From contig JAAAJB010000270.1 in the NCBI GenBank assembly GCA_016098155.1, positions 1 to 44,317 on the forward strand: DNA of 44,317 nt, written 5' to 3'. This DNA comes from Actinomortierella ambigua. Taxonomy: Eukaryota; Mortierellomycota; Mortierellomycetes; Mortierellales; Mortierellaceae. Each line of letters starts with the position of its first letter. Position 1 is the first letter of the stretch. Below, piece by piece: positions 32,545 to 43,343 of the stretch. The notes below the pieces were generated by a model that did not search any database, had not been told where the DNA came from, and was given only the letters and a program-made list of their open reading frames with translations. The position numbers and the translations under genes are program-made.

Positions 32545-32550
32545 TATAAA
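32545..32550 (+). promoter_or_regulatory. TATA box of the BRCT-WGR-PARP gene
   Basis: TATAAA followed by G lies 92 bases upstream of the ATG at 32642. A pyrimidine-rich leader with CATTCT repeats separates the two, as expected for a core promoter. The 298 bases between the transporter stop and this ATG contain no other feature. Confidence 0.55.
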
Positions 32551-32641
32551 GAATCTTTCCCTTTCCCACCCTCTCTCATTCTCATTCTCATTCACATCAT
32601 TACTCTTACTCACCCACCCCCCTCCATTTATTCCCTCACCA

Positions 32642-34905
32642 ATGCCACCCAAGAAGGCAGCAAAGCCCATCTTTGAAGACTGTGTCTTTGCCTTTTCAGG
32701 CACTTACGCCGTCGCTTCCCAGGTCTCTCTCAAGGAAGCCGTGACCGCGCCTATGGCCGGTGCCACCGTCTCACAGACTGTCACCGGGCGCACCACCCAT
32801 CTCGTCACCAGCCAGGCCGACTATGACAAGGACTCGACCAAGGTCCAAAAGGCCAAGCAACTCAACATCCATATCGTCAACGACGACTTTGTCACCGACT
32901 CGATCAACAAGAAGAAGCGCCTCAAGGAGTCTGCCTATGCCTTTGACAAGAACGCCACTGCTGCTGCTTTGCCCACACCAGTCACTACAGCACCTACCAC
33001 GCCTGCAGCAGCAGCAGCAGCAACTGCTGCCACCGCCTCGGCCTCTCCGTCTCCCACAGTAGCTGCTCCTGCGCCTGCAAAGGGCAGAGCCAAGCGCAAG
33101 ACCACCACCAAAGATGCTGATGATGATGACAACGACGACAATGATGGCGGTGATGCCAAGGCAGCCACCAAGACCAAGAAGATCAAAGTTGAAGATAAAA
33201 AGAAGGCCGCTGTCTCTTCCTCCTTGTCCTCCTCCAAGACAGTCAAGCGTCCCCCGACGTCGGTTCGCAGTGGAATGTCGCTATCACACTTGGTGTACGT
33301 TGACGACGATGTGGCGTGGAATGCGCGTCTGAACCAGACGGAGATTGGCTTAAACAACAACAAGTACTATATGATCCAGCTGTTGACCAAGCCTAACAAT
33401 GGCGGCGACTATATTGTCTTTACCCATTGGGGCCGTGTCGGTGAGCACGGCAAGATGGCCCTCGATCAATTCGGCTCCGACCTGTCATCCGCCAAACGTC
33501 ACTTTGAGAAGAAGTTCCGCGATAAAAGCTCGAATGCCTGGGCGGACCGCGACAACTTTGTCAAGAAAGCGGGTATGTGATATAGGCTCCAGCTATTGTG
33601 AATGTTGCTGGAGTGGGGTGAGGGGAAAGGGGAAATGAAGAAGTAGAGACAGGCAGACTGACGTTCACTTATTTTTTTTTTGGACATTCTTCCCTCCTTT
33701 CTCTCTTAGGCAAATACCTTTTGCTCCCTCCCGAGGATCCTGACGAGGAAGAAGAGGAGAAAAAGGAAAAGATGGCTGACAAGGGCAAGGCTGTGAAGAA
33801 GGAGGTAGTGATCCCGGATTCGCAACTGCACCCAAAGGTGCAAGATCTTGTGGGCATGATCTTCAACACCAACATGATGTTGCAGCAGATGAAGGAGCTC
33901 GACTACGACGCTGAAAAGATGCCGCTGGGCAAGCTAGCCAAGGCAACAATCAACCAAGGATACGGAGTGCTCAAGAAGATCGCCGAGGAGATGGAGGGCA
34001 AGGATGCAACGCAGTACAACCGGCAACGACTAGCATCGCTGTCGAGCGAGTTCTACACGGTGATCCCCCATTCGTTTGGCCGTCGTCTGCCGCCCGTGAT
34101 CATCACGCCCGAGATGCTGAAGCGCAAGCTGGAGATGCTCGAGTCGCTGACGGAGATTGAGGAGGCCCAAAAGATCATGAAGGAGAACAAGAAGGTCGAG
34201 GAAGAAATGACAGAGAACCCGCTCGACATCCAATTCCGGTCGCTCAAACTCAACAAGCTCGAGCCGATGGACCGGACCTCGGAGCGGTTCAAGATCATCG
34301 AGCAGTTTACCAAAAACTCGCACGGCAAGACGCACGGCATGTATGGTCTGGAGGTCATGGAGCTGTTCGATCTGGATCGCGAGGGCGAGCACGACCGGTT
34401 CACATCCACGGGCTTCCACAAGGACGAGAACCGTCGTCTGTTGTGGCATGGTTCGCGCATGACCAACTATGTCGGTATCCTGTCCCAGGGTCTTCGTATC
34501 GCACCTCCCTCGGCCCCCGTGACGGGCTACATGTTTGGCAAGGGCGTGTACTTTGCCGACTGCGTGTCCAAATCGGCCAACTATTGCTTCACGAACCGAC
34601 GGGACAACGTGGGTCTGATGTTGTTGTGCGAGGTTGCGCTGGGTGACCAACTGGAGCTGACCAACTCTGACTACTATGCCGACCAAAAGTGCAGGGAGCA
34701 AAATAAGCACAGTACGAAGGGTCTTGGCCGGACGATTCCTGACCCGGAGGGGGATATTGAGATTGACAGCGGCGTGACGTTGCAGCTGGGCAAGCTGGTG
34801 GACACACAGGTGCCGAATGCATATCTCCAGTACAACGAAATGATTGTGTACGATGTGAGCCAGATCCGGATGCGGTACCTTGTCAAGATGAAGTTCAACT
34901 ATTGA
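32642..34905 (+). CDS. BRCT-WGR poly(ADP-ribose) polymerase (PARP1/2-type)
   Basis: Exons 32642-33572 and 33710-34905 give 708 residues. A BRCT domain lies at about 9-98 (FEDCVFAFSGTY, GRTTHLVTSQADYD, IVNDDFVTDSI). It is followed by an Ala/Thr, Asp and Lys-rich linker with a likely nuclear signal (GRAKRKTTTKD). The WGR domain is at about 220-310 (NKYYMIQLL, FTHWGRVGEHGK). Next come the PARP regulatory helices (KMPLGKLAKATINQGYGVL) and the catalytic domain with LLWHGSRMTNY, MFGKGVYFADCVSKSANYC and LQYNEMIVYDVSQIRMRYLV. The H-Y-E triad is H557, Y591 and E687. This is the architecture of filamentous-fungal PARPs such as Aspergillus PrpA: it binds DNA breaks through WGR, and polymer synthesis uses NAD+. 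It lacks the zinc fingers of animal PARP1. The intron interrupts the region just after WGR. Confidence 0.95.
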
Positions 34906-34941
34906 GGCCCTTGTTGTTTTCCCAGCAAGACAATCTTCTGG

Positions 34942-34979
<38 letters not shown>

Positions 34980-35356
34980 CCCCAATCCTCTGCATATTCC
35001 TTTGCTTTCTGCTTTTCTTGTTGCGCTGGGCGCCTTTCTGTACTTTTATCACTCGATTAAACGATTTCGAATTCTCGAGGGAATCCTCCCCCAATGTCAA
35101 AATGAGCAGTCCCGTTTTTTTTTACCTTAAATTGTGGGTGGTGGCAAAACAGGAGTGCAGCTGTTTGAACGCGTGCCTGACTTTGCACTCTGCACCACTT
35201 TGGCTACCTACATCATCAGCAAGTGTCGAATCAAACTCATCTGTCGGCTCCACTCACATCAAAAGAATAATCCAGCTGGCAACCCTGTTTTCCTGCATCA
35301 CCTCCCAAGAGTGACACGATAAATACAGGAGACACAGAGAAAAAAAGGAACGGCAC
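34906..35356. other. Intergenic region between PARP and condensin genes
   Basis: About 450 bases on the same strand as both neighbours. It contains a long CT microsatellite near the PARP 3' end, a T run at 35115-35123, and no open frame with recognisable content. It presumably holds the PARP 3' UTR and the condensin promoter. Confidence 0.5.
34945..34977 (+). repeat. CT microsatellite
   Basis: An uninterrupted (CT)n run of about 16 units lies 40 bases after the stop codon of the BRCT-WGR-PARP gene. It is likely within its 3' UTR. Confidence 0.95.
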
Positions 35357-36624
35357 ATGGATTTCGAGCTGGATGAGGAGCTGCTCAACCTGCAGCAGGA
35401 CACCATTGTCATCACAGGCGAGATCCCCATCGAGGGCGAAAACCACAAGTCATTGGAGCGCATCCTCAATGGTATGTAGGCATCTCGACTGTAATGGTTT
35501 TATATGGTCACTCTGGATATGTCTTTATTTTGTTAAACAATATTATTTGATTCTGTGACCCTTTAGTGATCGTGGACAGCATCCAGGACGCATCCTCCAA
35601 CATCACAGACGCAAACTACTTTGACCAAATAAGAAGTTTTATCAAGTAATGTTGGAAGATACACAGGAGCATGGCAGTGTCTTGACCGCGTTCCCTCAAA
35701 ATGGCTGACCGTTTTTTTTTTTTTTTTAATATGTTTTTTTTAAAATTGGGTGGGGTTTTTTTTTTTTTTTTTTTTTTTTTTGGCGTACTCGCATGTATGA
35801 TTGGCTTTTTTAGGCACTTTAATACGCTCAAGAAGACAACAGCCATCAAAGCATGGGATATCATCTTGTCGGGTAAAGGACTTCACCATGCATGAAATGC
35901 CTCATCCCGTGTGTCGTTATCGTAAGGTGGACAAAAAAGAAAACCTCTGCTGATTCAATCATGGCGGCCCCTCTCTTCGTTTTGTTATTTACTGATAGGC
36001 TTCGCTGCCGAGATTGCGGCCACAGGGGCGGATCTGGACCTCAACGACCCCGAAACATACATGCTTCACCGCAAACCACTCGAGATGTATGGATTCTTGA
36101 TTTACTGGGTGATCAGCGTGACGGAGCAAAGAGCTACATCCAAGGCCTCCGCCGCTCAACCCACCAAAGGAGTATGTGTTTTGGTTTCTCTCGCACAAAA
36201 TCGCAGCAGGCAACTCGTGTTCTCCCCTCCTTCGATCTATCATCGTGGTGACTAACAATATTTTTTTTTCTTTCTTTCTTCCTTTCTTTCTCCCAACTTC
36301 CTTCTCTCTCTCTCTAGCGAGGCAAAGCACGGGCTGGCAGCAAGGCTGCCGAATCCGGAGACACGGACGATAGCGTGAACACATGGACGGGCGAGAAGCA
36401 AAAGGCGCTGGATCTGATGTGTCGATGCCTGGAGCTGGACCTCCACAAGATTTGGCTGGCTACTCATGAGAAGGAGAGCTTTATCAGCTTGTTCTTCAAG
36501 CCTGCCTACCAGTTGCTGGAGAACAAGGATAATATCCGACTGGCGGGTCTCAGGCGAAGCATTTACAGGACTCTCAGTCTTTGCATTGTACGCCACAACC
36601 ATGGTTTTGGTAAGAAAGAGTTTT

Positions 36625-36657
<33 letters not shown>

Positions 36658-39600
36658 GATTGTTCCATCCTCATTTTCTCACAAGCTTGTTTTTTTCTTC
36701 TTCTTCAAAAATGAACAAACCACGAAAAAAAGGCGCAAGAACGACAATCATACAGAACCTTCAGTACTGGGAACACACACCCGAGCCGATGGCGGAGCTG
36801 CTTCAGATGCTGATAGTTGAGTTTGAGTACCCTCAGCTAGCGGACGATATTCTGCGGGATGTGAGTGCGCGCGAGTTTGACGACCAGACGATCAAGGATG
36901 CCTCGGCGCCCAAAGCGTTTGCGCGGTTCCTGGTCCGACTATCCGAGTTGGCGCCCAAGGCCGTGTTGAAGCAGATGGGTCTGCTGATCGAGCATCTGGA
37001 CGGTGACTCAGCCAACATGCGACAGGCTATCGTCGAAGTCATCGGCAGTCTGATCGAGCATCTGTCGCAGCAAGAGCAGACAGATCAGGTGAAGAATCAG
37101 ATCGATGGATTCTTTGATATTCTCGAAGAGCGCTTCATGGACGTGAACTCGTATGTTCGTTCAAAAGTCGTCCAGACCGTCCTCAAACTGTGTGACCTCA
37201 AGACAAAGTTCCCAAAACGTCGCCAGCGCCTGACGGAGCTGGTGATTGGTCGGCTGTCCGATAAGAGTTTCTTGACCCGAAAGGTCTCCATCAAGTGCAT
37301 GGTCCGTTTGATCGAGTCCCACCCTTACTCGATGCATGGCGGTGAGCTCGACCTGGAGGAGTGGGAGACCAGGTTCAAGCAGGTCACGGAGGAGCTCAGA
37401 GCCATGGTCGAGCAACCAAGCCGTCGCAAGTCGCTCAAGTCTCCAGAGGATGCTTCTTCTCCTTCGGCCACTGCGGCGGATGGGAGCGAGACTGCTATGG
37501 AGGTGGACGAGAACAAGGAGAAGGACGGACAGGAGGACGAGCAGGATGACAGCGACGACCACGGGGGTGGGGGCCACAGGATTGAACTGCCGACGGATGA
37601 AGAGGCGGCAGAGATCATGGCTTCCAAGGAATATGTGACCAAAACGTTGCAGAAGCGGTACTACGCCGACGCTGCCCGCTTTATCCACCAGATCCACCGG
37701 TCTGTCCCCATCATGTGTGAGCTGTTGGCCTCGACCACAAAGCTCGAGGTAGTCGAGGCGATGGAGTTTTTCGTTACCTTGCACCGGTACAAAGTCCGCA
37801 CCGCTGAGGTATGTGCTGCTGTTGGTTGGGGGTCGAAAGGGGGAGGAGTGTTTAACATATATGGAAAACGAGGAACTCATCTCGTTCTCGCTCACTCACT
37901 CGTTCTTTCATACCATATCATTAAATTCTCTACAGGAGGGCATTCGCAAGATGGTTCACTTGGTATGGGTGAAGGACGGTGGCGACGAGGCCAAGAGTGT
38001 CCGCAATCGCTTGATGGAATGCTACTGGCAAATCTATCTTGCGCCGGACGAGAATCTGAGCGACAAAGAGAACACTGCTGTCATTGCTCGCAACCTGGTC
38101 AGGTAAGAATGACCATCTTTTAGGGAGGGAGGTTGTTGACTTGTATATTTCATCCCCCTCATTATCTTTTTTTCTGACCAGATGTATTCCATGTTGTGTC
38201 CCTGATTTTATCTAGCTTGACATATGGAAGCACTCTCGCAGAATTGACATCACTGGAACAGCTGTTGAGTACAATCGTCGCTGAATCGGCCACGAGCGAT
38301 ATTGGTATCCCAGAGGATGTGATTGAGAAGCTATGGCAGGTGTACAGCCACCATCGTGAAATCCCACACCAGCAGCGACGAGGCGCTATCATCATCCTGG
38401 GCATGTTAGCCAAGGCCAAGCCCGAGATTGTTTCGCAAAAGATTGATGTCCTTCTTCGGATTGGCCTGGGCAAGCACGGACGAACGGATTTGGCCCTGGC
38501 CCGGTACACATGTATTGCACTCCAACGGATCACGGGCGAGAAGAAGAAGCAAAAAGGAACGCTGGGTCAAGACACGGTTCGGTTGGCGATGGACCACCCA
38601 GTCTTTGCACGGCTCAATGACCTAATCGACATGGACACAAAGTCCAAGCTGTGGTTTGGCGTGGCGGAGCAGGCCCTCAACACTATCTACATCCTGGGCG
38701 AGCAGCCGGATATCTTGTGTGGCGACATCATCAAAGCGCGCGTGCGAGACATCTTTGGCCTTCAACAGCAGGCGGATGAGGCAAGCTTTGGATCCTCCCA
38801 ACGCGCCACGTCCTCACCCGTAGCCATGTCGCAACCGGAGGAGCTAACGATGACGATGGCCATCAACCCCGAGAACGCCTTCACGGTCGACTCGTGGCGG
38901 CTGGCGCAGCTGCTCTTCATTGTGGGGCATGTGGCGATCAAGCACATTGTCCACATGGAGATCATCGAGGAGGAGTTTAAGCGACGCAAGATGACTGCGC
39001 AGGCGGACAAGAAGAAGGAGAACAACCCTGTGGATGACGAATTGGATCAAGTGGTCGGCACGACGGAGGATGAGTTTGGCGATGCATTGGCTCATATCCG
39101 AGAGCGCGAGTTGCTCTTTGGCGAGGATAGCTTGTTGTCGGTGTTTGGCCCTATGATTGTCACCATTTGTGGCAACAACACACTCTACGATGTAAGTTGT
39201 TACTGCCCTGCCTCCCTTTTCCTCCTCCCCCTCCCCTTGTTCACTAAAACTGACCTTTGATTTCGTTTATTTTTTTTATCCCTAATTCCTTCTCTCCATA
39301 GGACAAGACATTGCAGAGCGCAGCAACATTGGCACTATGCAAGCTGATGTGTGTGTCGGCCGACTTTTGCGAGCACAATCTTCAGCTGTTATTTACGATT
39401 CTGGAAAAGTCCAAGGAGCCGACGATTCGGTCAAATATCATCATTGCGCTGGGCGATATGGCGGTGTGTTTCAACAACCTGATTGATGCCAACATTGCGT
39501 ACCTGTACAAGCGCCTGGCGGACCCGGACAATGCGGTGAAGAAGAATACGCTCATGGTGTTGACGCATCTGATCTTGAACGGCATGGTCAAGGTCAAGGG

Positions 39601-41084
39601 TCAGCTGGGTGAGATGGCGATCTGTTTGGTGGACGAGGACACGCGCATTGCCGATCTGGCGCGTCTGTTCTTTACGGAGCTGACGAGCAAGGACAATGCC
39701 GTGTACAACAATATGCCGGACATTATCTCGCACCTGTCGAATTCCGAAGCGAAGGTCGATGAGGAAGCCTACAAGAAGATCATGCGGTTCTTGTTTGAGC
39801 TGATCAAGGATCGAACGATGGAGAACATGATTGAGAAGCTGTGCCAGCGGTTCAAGAACACGGAGGAGCCCCGTGGTTGGCGTGACATTGCCTTTTGTTT
39901 GTCGATGCTGCCGTTCAAGAACGAGCGTAGTTTCAAGAGGTTGCTGGAAGGGTTCTCGCACTTTCAGGATAAGCTGCATGAGGAGCAGGTTCACAAGTAT
40001 ATGCTCGATATTATCAACAAGGTAAGCAAACATGATCGATAGTACCCTTCTCACAGAAAGAAAGGAGAAGTAAAGAAAAAGAGAAAATGACTAACCGTTA
40101 CATCTCTCTACCCCATCCTGCCTTTTCTCCATTTTTATTTAGGGTCGTCTAATCAAACCACCCAAGCCGGAGATGAAGCCAGTGGTCGATGAGTTTGAGG
40201 CCAAGTTGACAGAGTACAAGACCAGAGGCGACGAAATGCACGAGACTGCGACAAAGGCGATCTTGGCAGTCAAGAAGGGCGGCAAACGTGGTGCTGGTGG
40301 TAGCAACGCTGCCAATAGCGGCGACAAGCGTGGTAGTGGCAATGCTCTTGCAGGCTTGAAGGTCAGGGTCCCTGCATCAGTAGCGTCATCGTCGACATCA
40401 GAGCAAGGGGAGGCAGCTTCAATTGCTGCCACACGACCCAGGCGAGGCAAGGCGAGCAACAAGCGCTTGACCGAGGTGGATGATGACGATGAAGAAGAAG
40501 TGGAGGAGGGCGAGGAAGAGGAAACAGAAGCAGCAGCAACAGTATCCAAGACAAGGTCCTCTTCTACCGCCGCGTCTCGGTCATCGTCCAGGCGTGGCAA
40601 AGATGCTGATGGTGATGTGGAGATGGAGGAGGATGAAGATGTGGATGAGGGTGAGAAACGAGGCACGGAGCCAACCAAGCGAGGAACACGAGGAGAGTCG
40701 GTGGTTGGTGGTGGAGGTCGTGCAAAGAAGTCCACTGCGGCGGCAGCAGCAGCGGGTAGCACTGGAGCCAAAAGGGGAGCAGGCAAGGCTACGGAGAAGG
40801 GCAAAGGCAAGGCTAAGGGCAAGGGCAGCAGCAAAGGAAAGAAGAAGCAAGCATGGTCGGAGGATGACGAGGAGAGTGAGGCCGAAGAAGACTTTTCGGG
40901 CGGCAGTGATGGTGATGCCATGAGCGATGTTGAGCTCACGTCAAAGTCTTCGTCTCGCAAGGCGTCGTCGCCGGCGATGGCGGCACCACCACCACCACCA
41001 CAGCGTACTCGTCGACTAGCAGCCGCCAAGGCGAAGCGGATTATCGAGAGTGAGGATGATGAGGATGAAGATGAAGACTATTGA
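35357..41084 (+). CDS. YCS4: Condensin complex subunit 1 (CAP-D2 / Ycs4 / Cnd1)
   Basis: Ten exons: 35357-35471, 35567-35645, 35814-35872, 35999-36171, 36318-36609, 36733-37808, 37936-38102, 38216-39191, 39302-40021, 40143-41084. All junctions are GT-AG and in phase, giving 1532 residues. The protein is a HEAT-repeat scaffold. Characteristic segments are TTIIQNLQYWEHTPEPMAELL, MDVNSYVRSKVVQTVLKLCD, HPYSMHGGELDLEEWETRF and LQSAATLALCKLMCVSADFC. RSNIIIALGDMAVCFNNLID and YLYKRLADPDNAVKKNTLMV form part of the conserved Cnd1 C-terminal domain. CAP-D2 binds the condensin kleisin and DNA and acts in mitotic chromosome compaction. After about residue 1230 comes a tail with Glu/Asp, Lys and Ala/Gly runs, ending DEDEDEDY; it is probably disordered. 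The protein is somewhat longer than the usual 1150-1400 residues, mainly because of this tail and an acidic loop near 590-640. The start codon follows an A-rich leader, and no earlier in-frame exon was sought. Confidence 0.93.
35756..35781 (+). repeat. Poly-T run in condensin intron 2
   Basis: About 26 consecutive T residues lie in the 35646-35813 intron, with a second run of about 16 T at 35712-35727. Such runs are prone to length errors in sequencing and slippage in replication. Confidence 0.9.
36621..36646 (+). repeat. Poly-T run in condensin intron 5
   Basis: About 26 consecutive T residues followed by a short GT run lie inside the 36610-36732 intron. Confidence 0.9.
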
Positions 41085-41601
41085 AAGTATCATAGAAGTA
41101 AAAACAAAATAGTTACCCAAAGACACTGAGGGACCGGCCTTGCATGGGAGCGAACAACAATGCTGGCTATTGAAGTGTGTTTCAAAGAAGAGAGAAGCAT
41201 GGCTCGAGACGTCATGCGTGTCTTCATGCTCTGCACTTGCCTCTGTAAGCCTCGGCACGAATACTGCAGCAACCTACGCTGTTTAACTCACACGTAGTTG
41301 ACTCTCTACTTTCATACAGGCCCGCGACCACACTTTATTGTCATTCGAAACTGCACCCTCCCACTCTCCCAGCACCATGTCCTAACTCAACTATGATCTC
41401 GCCTTGCGTGCATTTGCCTCCCTGTGATAAACATCTGTTTGGCGAGGAAGCTCTGAACCTCCACAGTACTTGGAATGATTGAGCTTCGCATACCCGATCA
41501 CCGCCCATTTATTTGTTTCTCACGCTATCTCCCACGCTACGCTCACTCTTCATTTCTCTCCCTCTCTCTCGATCTCTCTCCCTCTCCTTTCAATGCTCCA
41601 C
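41085..41601. other. Intergenic region right of condensin
   Basis: About 520 bases without a recognised gene. A CT-rich stretch at 41550-41590 precedes the Crinkler-like relic, in the position where intact genes in this window have their leader. The left part is presumably the condensin 3' UTR. Confidence 0.45.
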
Positions 41602-42305
41602 ATGACCACCAACACCCTGTTTCTGTTCTGCATTGTGGAGAAACCAACGCGTTCCCTGCTGATATCGAGTTGAGCACGACGGCTATTACGAACTTTCATT
41701 TGAGCGAACACCAACTAAGGTGTTTCAATAGGATCTTTCAGAGACGAGCAGCATCGTTTATTCATCCCACCAATCAAGTATTCAGTCCTGAAGTCGTATG
41801 AGCGGGATTTTTCGCACAATGTGGGGGAAGGATCAAGTGCCGTTGAAGACTTTGCAAACATCCAGAGTAGGATGAGAGATGCTCACGTAGGTGGTCGTGC
41901 ACGAGACACTCAAAGACCTCTAAGGTGTCTGTATTCTTCGTATCAAGGCAGTGGGGTACGATGGATTCATGTTTGTCGTTGCGATGGACATTATGGGATC
42001 CCCATGAAGGTGGACACATTGAGTCATGAGGAGCACTTGAAGGTTAACGATACTCTGTCGCAGATTACACCAGCATAGGTCCAATGGTTTTTTTTTCAGC
42101 GCCCCAAAGACGAATTGTATTGAGGTTAACATATGGATCGTCCATAACGACATTCGACCTGAGAACATCCTTGTTCGTCGCTATGAGGATGGATTAAGTC
42201 CGTTTCATTGACATTGTGTTGTCAGAGCCGACCAATAAGGTGCGCGTGCTGACGAGGGAGATGACAAAGCTGGGTTGGTTACTCTGGCCAGGCGGACGCA
42301 CATAA
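41602..42305 (+). pseudogene. Decayed Crinkler-header plus protein-kinase-like gene
   Basis: The reading starts at ATG 41602 with TLFLFCIVE. It then shifts frame at about 41637 to GETNAFPADIELSTT, which resembles the N-terminal header of Crinkler (CRN) proteins (hydrophobic LFC.V.G, then AF.V.I). Further right, 42143-42166 encodes HNDIRPEN within IVHNDIRPENILV, the form of a protein-kinase catalytic loop (H.D..PEN). After a stop and another frameshift, 42197-42305 reads VRFIDIVLSEPTNKV and TREMTKLGWLL, which would be the magnesium-binding loop region with DFG changed to DIV. No single frame joins these parts and stops intervene, so it is annotated as a pseudogene. CRN proteins are secreted or host-directed effectors in oomycetes and some early-diverging fungi; the role of this copy is unknown and it is broken. 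Exact limits are uncertain. Confidence 0.5.
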
Positions 42306-43343
42306 CTGTTTGACCACTGGACAGTCGTCCTCTAGCAGCATCACTGGACCTATGGGCCTTGTATTTTTACTCCCCCCTCCCTCCTTCCTGTTTTCTCGTA
42401 GCATTGCCTTATCTTTTATTTTCTTCTTTGCACTCACACGCTCAGATGCCCACACTCACCGAAATAAAAAGTAGCTGCACGCCACAGGTATTATGATGCT
42501 ATTACGAGGAGATAGGCCTGGAGAGGCAGCGTGGGGTGGGGAATGCGCATCATTTGCTGGTCGCATACGTTGGTAGAATGGGATTCGGAAAAGGCCTCCT
42601 GAGGCACGAGGGCAACCCTCCACGGACAGCTAGTCTTCACCCCGGATGGTTTCCAACCGGAGCTGTTAATCTTTCTAGCATACCTGCACCAGATATCGTT
42701 CACAGAGTGAATATGGTCTCGCCACCCTTGGGTATCAGTGCCTGCAGGTTGAATCGCCAGGGGGGCGGTTAACCCTTCACACGGATAGACGCGATATAAT
42801 TGTCCTTAAAACATCAAGCATAAAGCAGCGAGCTGAGCTGAGCTGCATTCTTTCATCATATCCACTGTCATTTGTATCGTCCACAGGTGGATGACTATCG
42901 AGCATTTGTTGGTTGTTGTTGGTTGCCACGATCAGCTGCCATTCTGTGTTGTTTCTGACCTTCTCTCAATTCATCGGCGTGAATCCACTTTCTTCGTCTT
43001 CTCCTTTATGATCGCACAGAACGCAAGAAACTACGTCTTTTGCTGCAGAGAGATATTCTTCCTCTTTGACGTCTCCTCCGTTGTCTCCCCAGAGGAAAAC
43101 GCACGGCGGGAAGCAACGCCAGCAGTTGAAGGGGAAACCTCCACAGCATCCAGTGAATCTGAAGCATTACTTGATCCCGTTCACTACGTAGTCTCTATCC
43201 CCGTTGTCAAGAGCTGGACACCATCTCCATCTCATCCCTTCATCACCAATCCCCCCCCCCTCAGGCGACAATAAACAAAGGTGCTAACAATATTTCACCA
43301 TTTGATATAGGCGAATTAATCCCCTTCAATGGTTGCGACACGT
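42306..43343. other. Accessory intergenic region without a recognised gene
   Basis: About 1 kb between two relics. The longest open frame (42891-43274, plus) encodes a hydrophobic first half and an acidic Ser/Glu-rich middle (EENARREATPAVEGE), with no recognisable domain. A GAGCT/GCTGA repeat occurs near 42827-42843. Nothing else is supported. Confidence 0.4.

Noticed and set aside
40139..41029. A 296-codon minus-strand open frame opposite the condensin tail
   Set aside because: It is Ser/Pro/Leu-rich low-complexity sequence mirroring the acidic and basic repeats of the CAP-D2 C-terminus.
42891..43274. A 127-codon plus-strand frame in the accessory end
   Set aside because: It has no recognisable domain, no clear promoter and uneven composition. 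It is left as part of the unannotated region.
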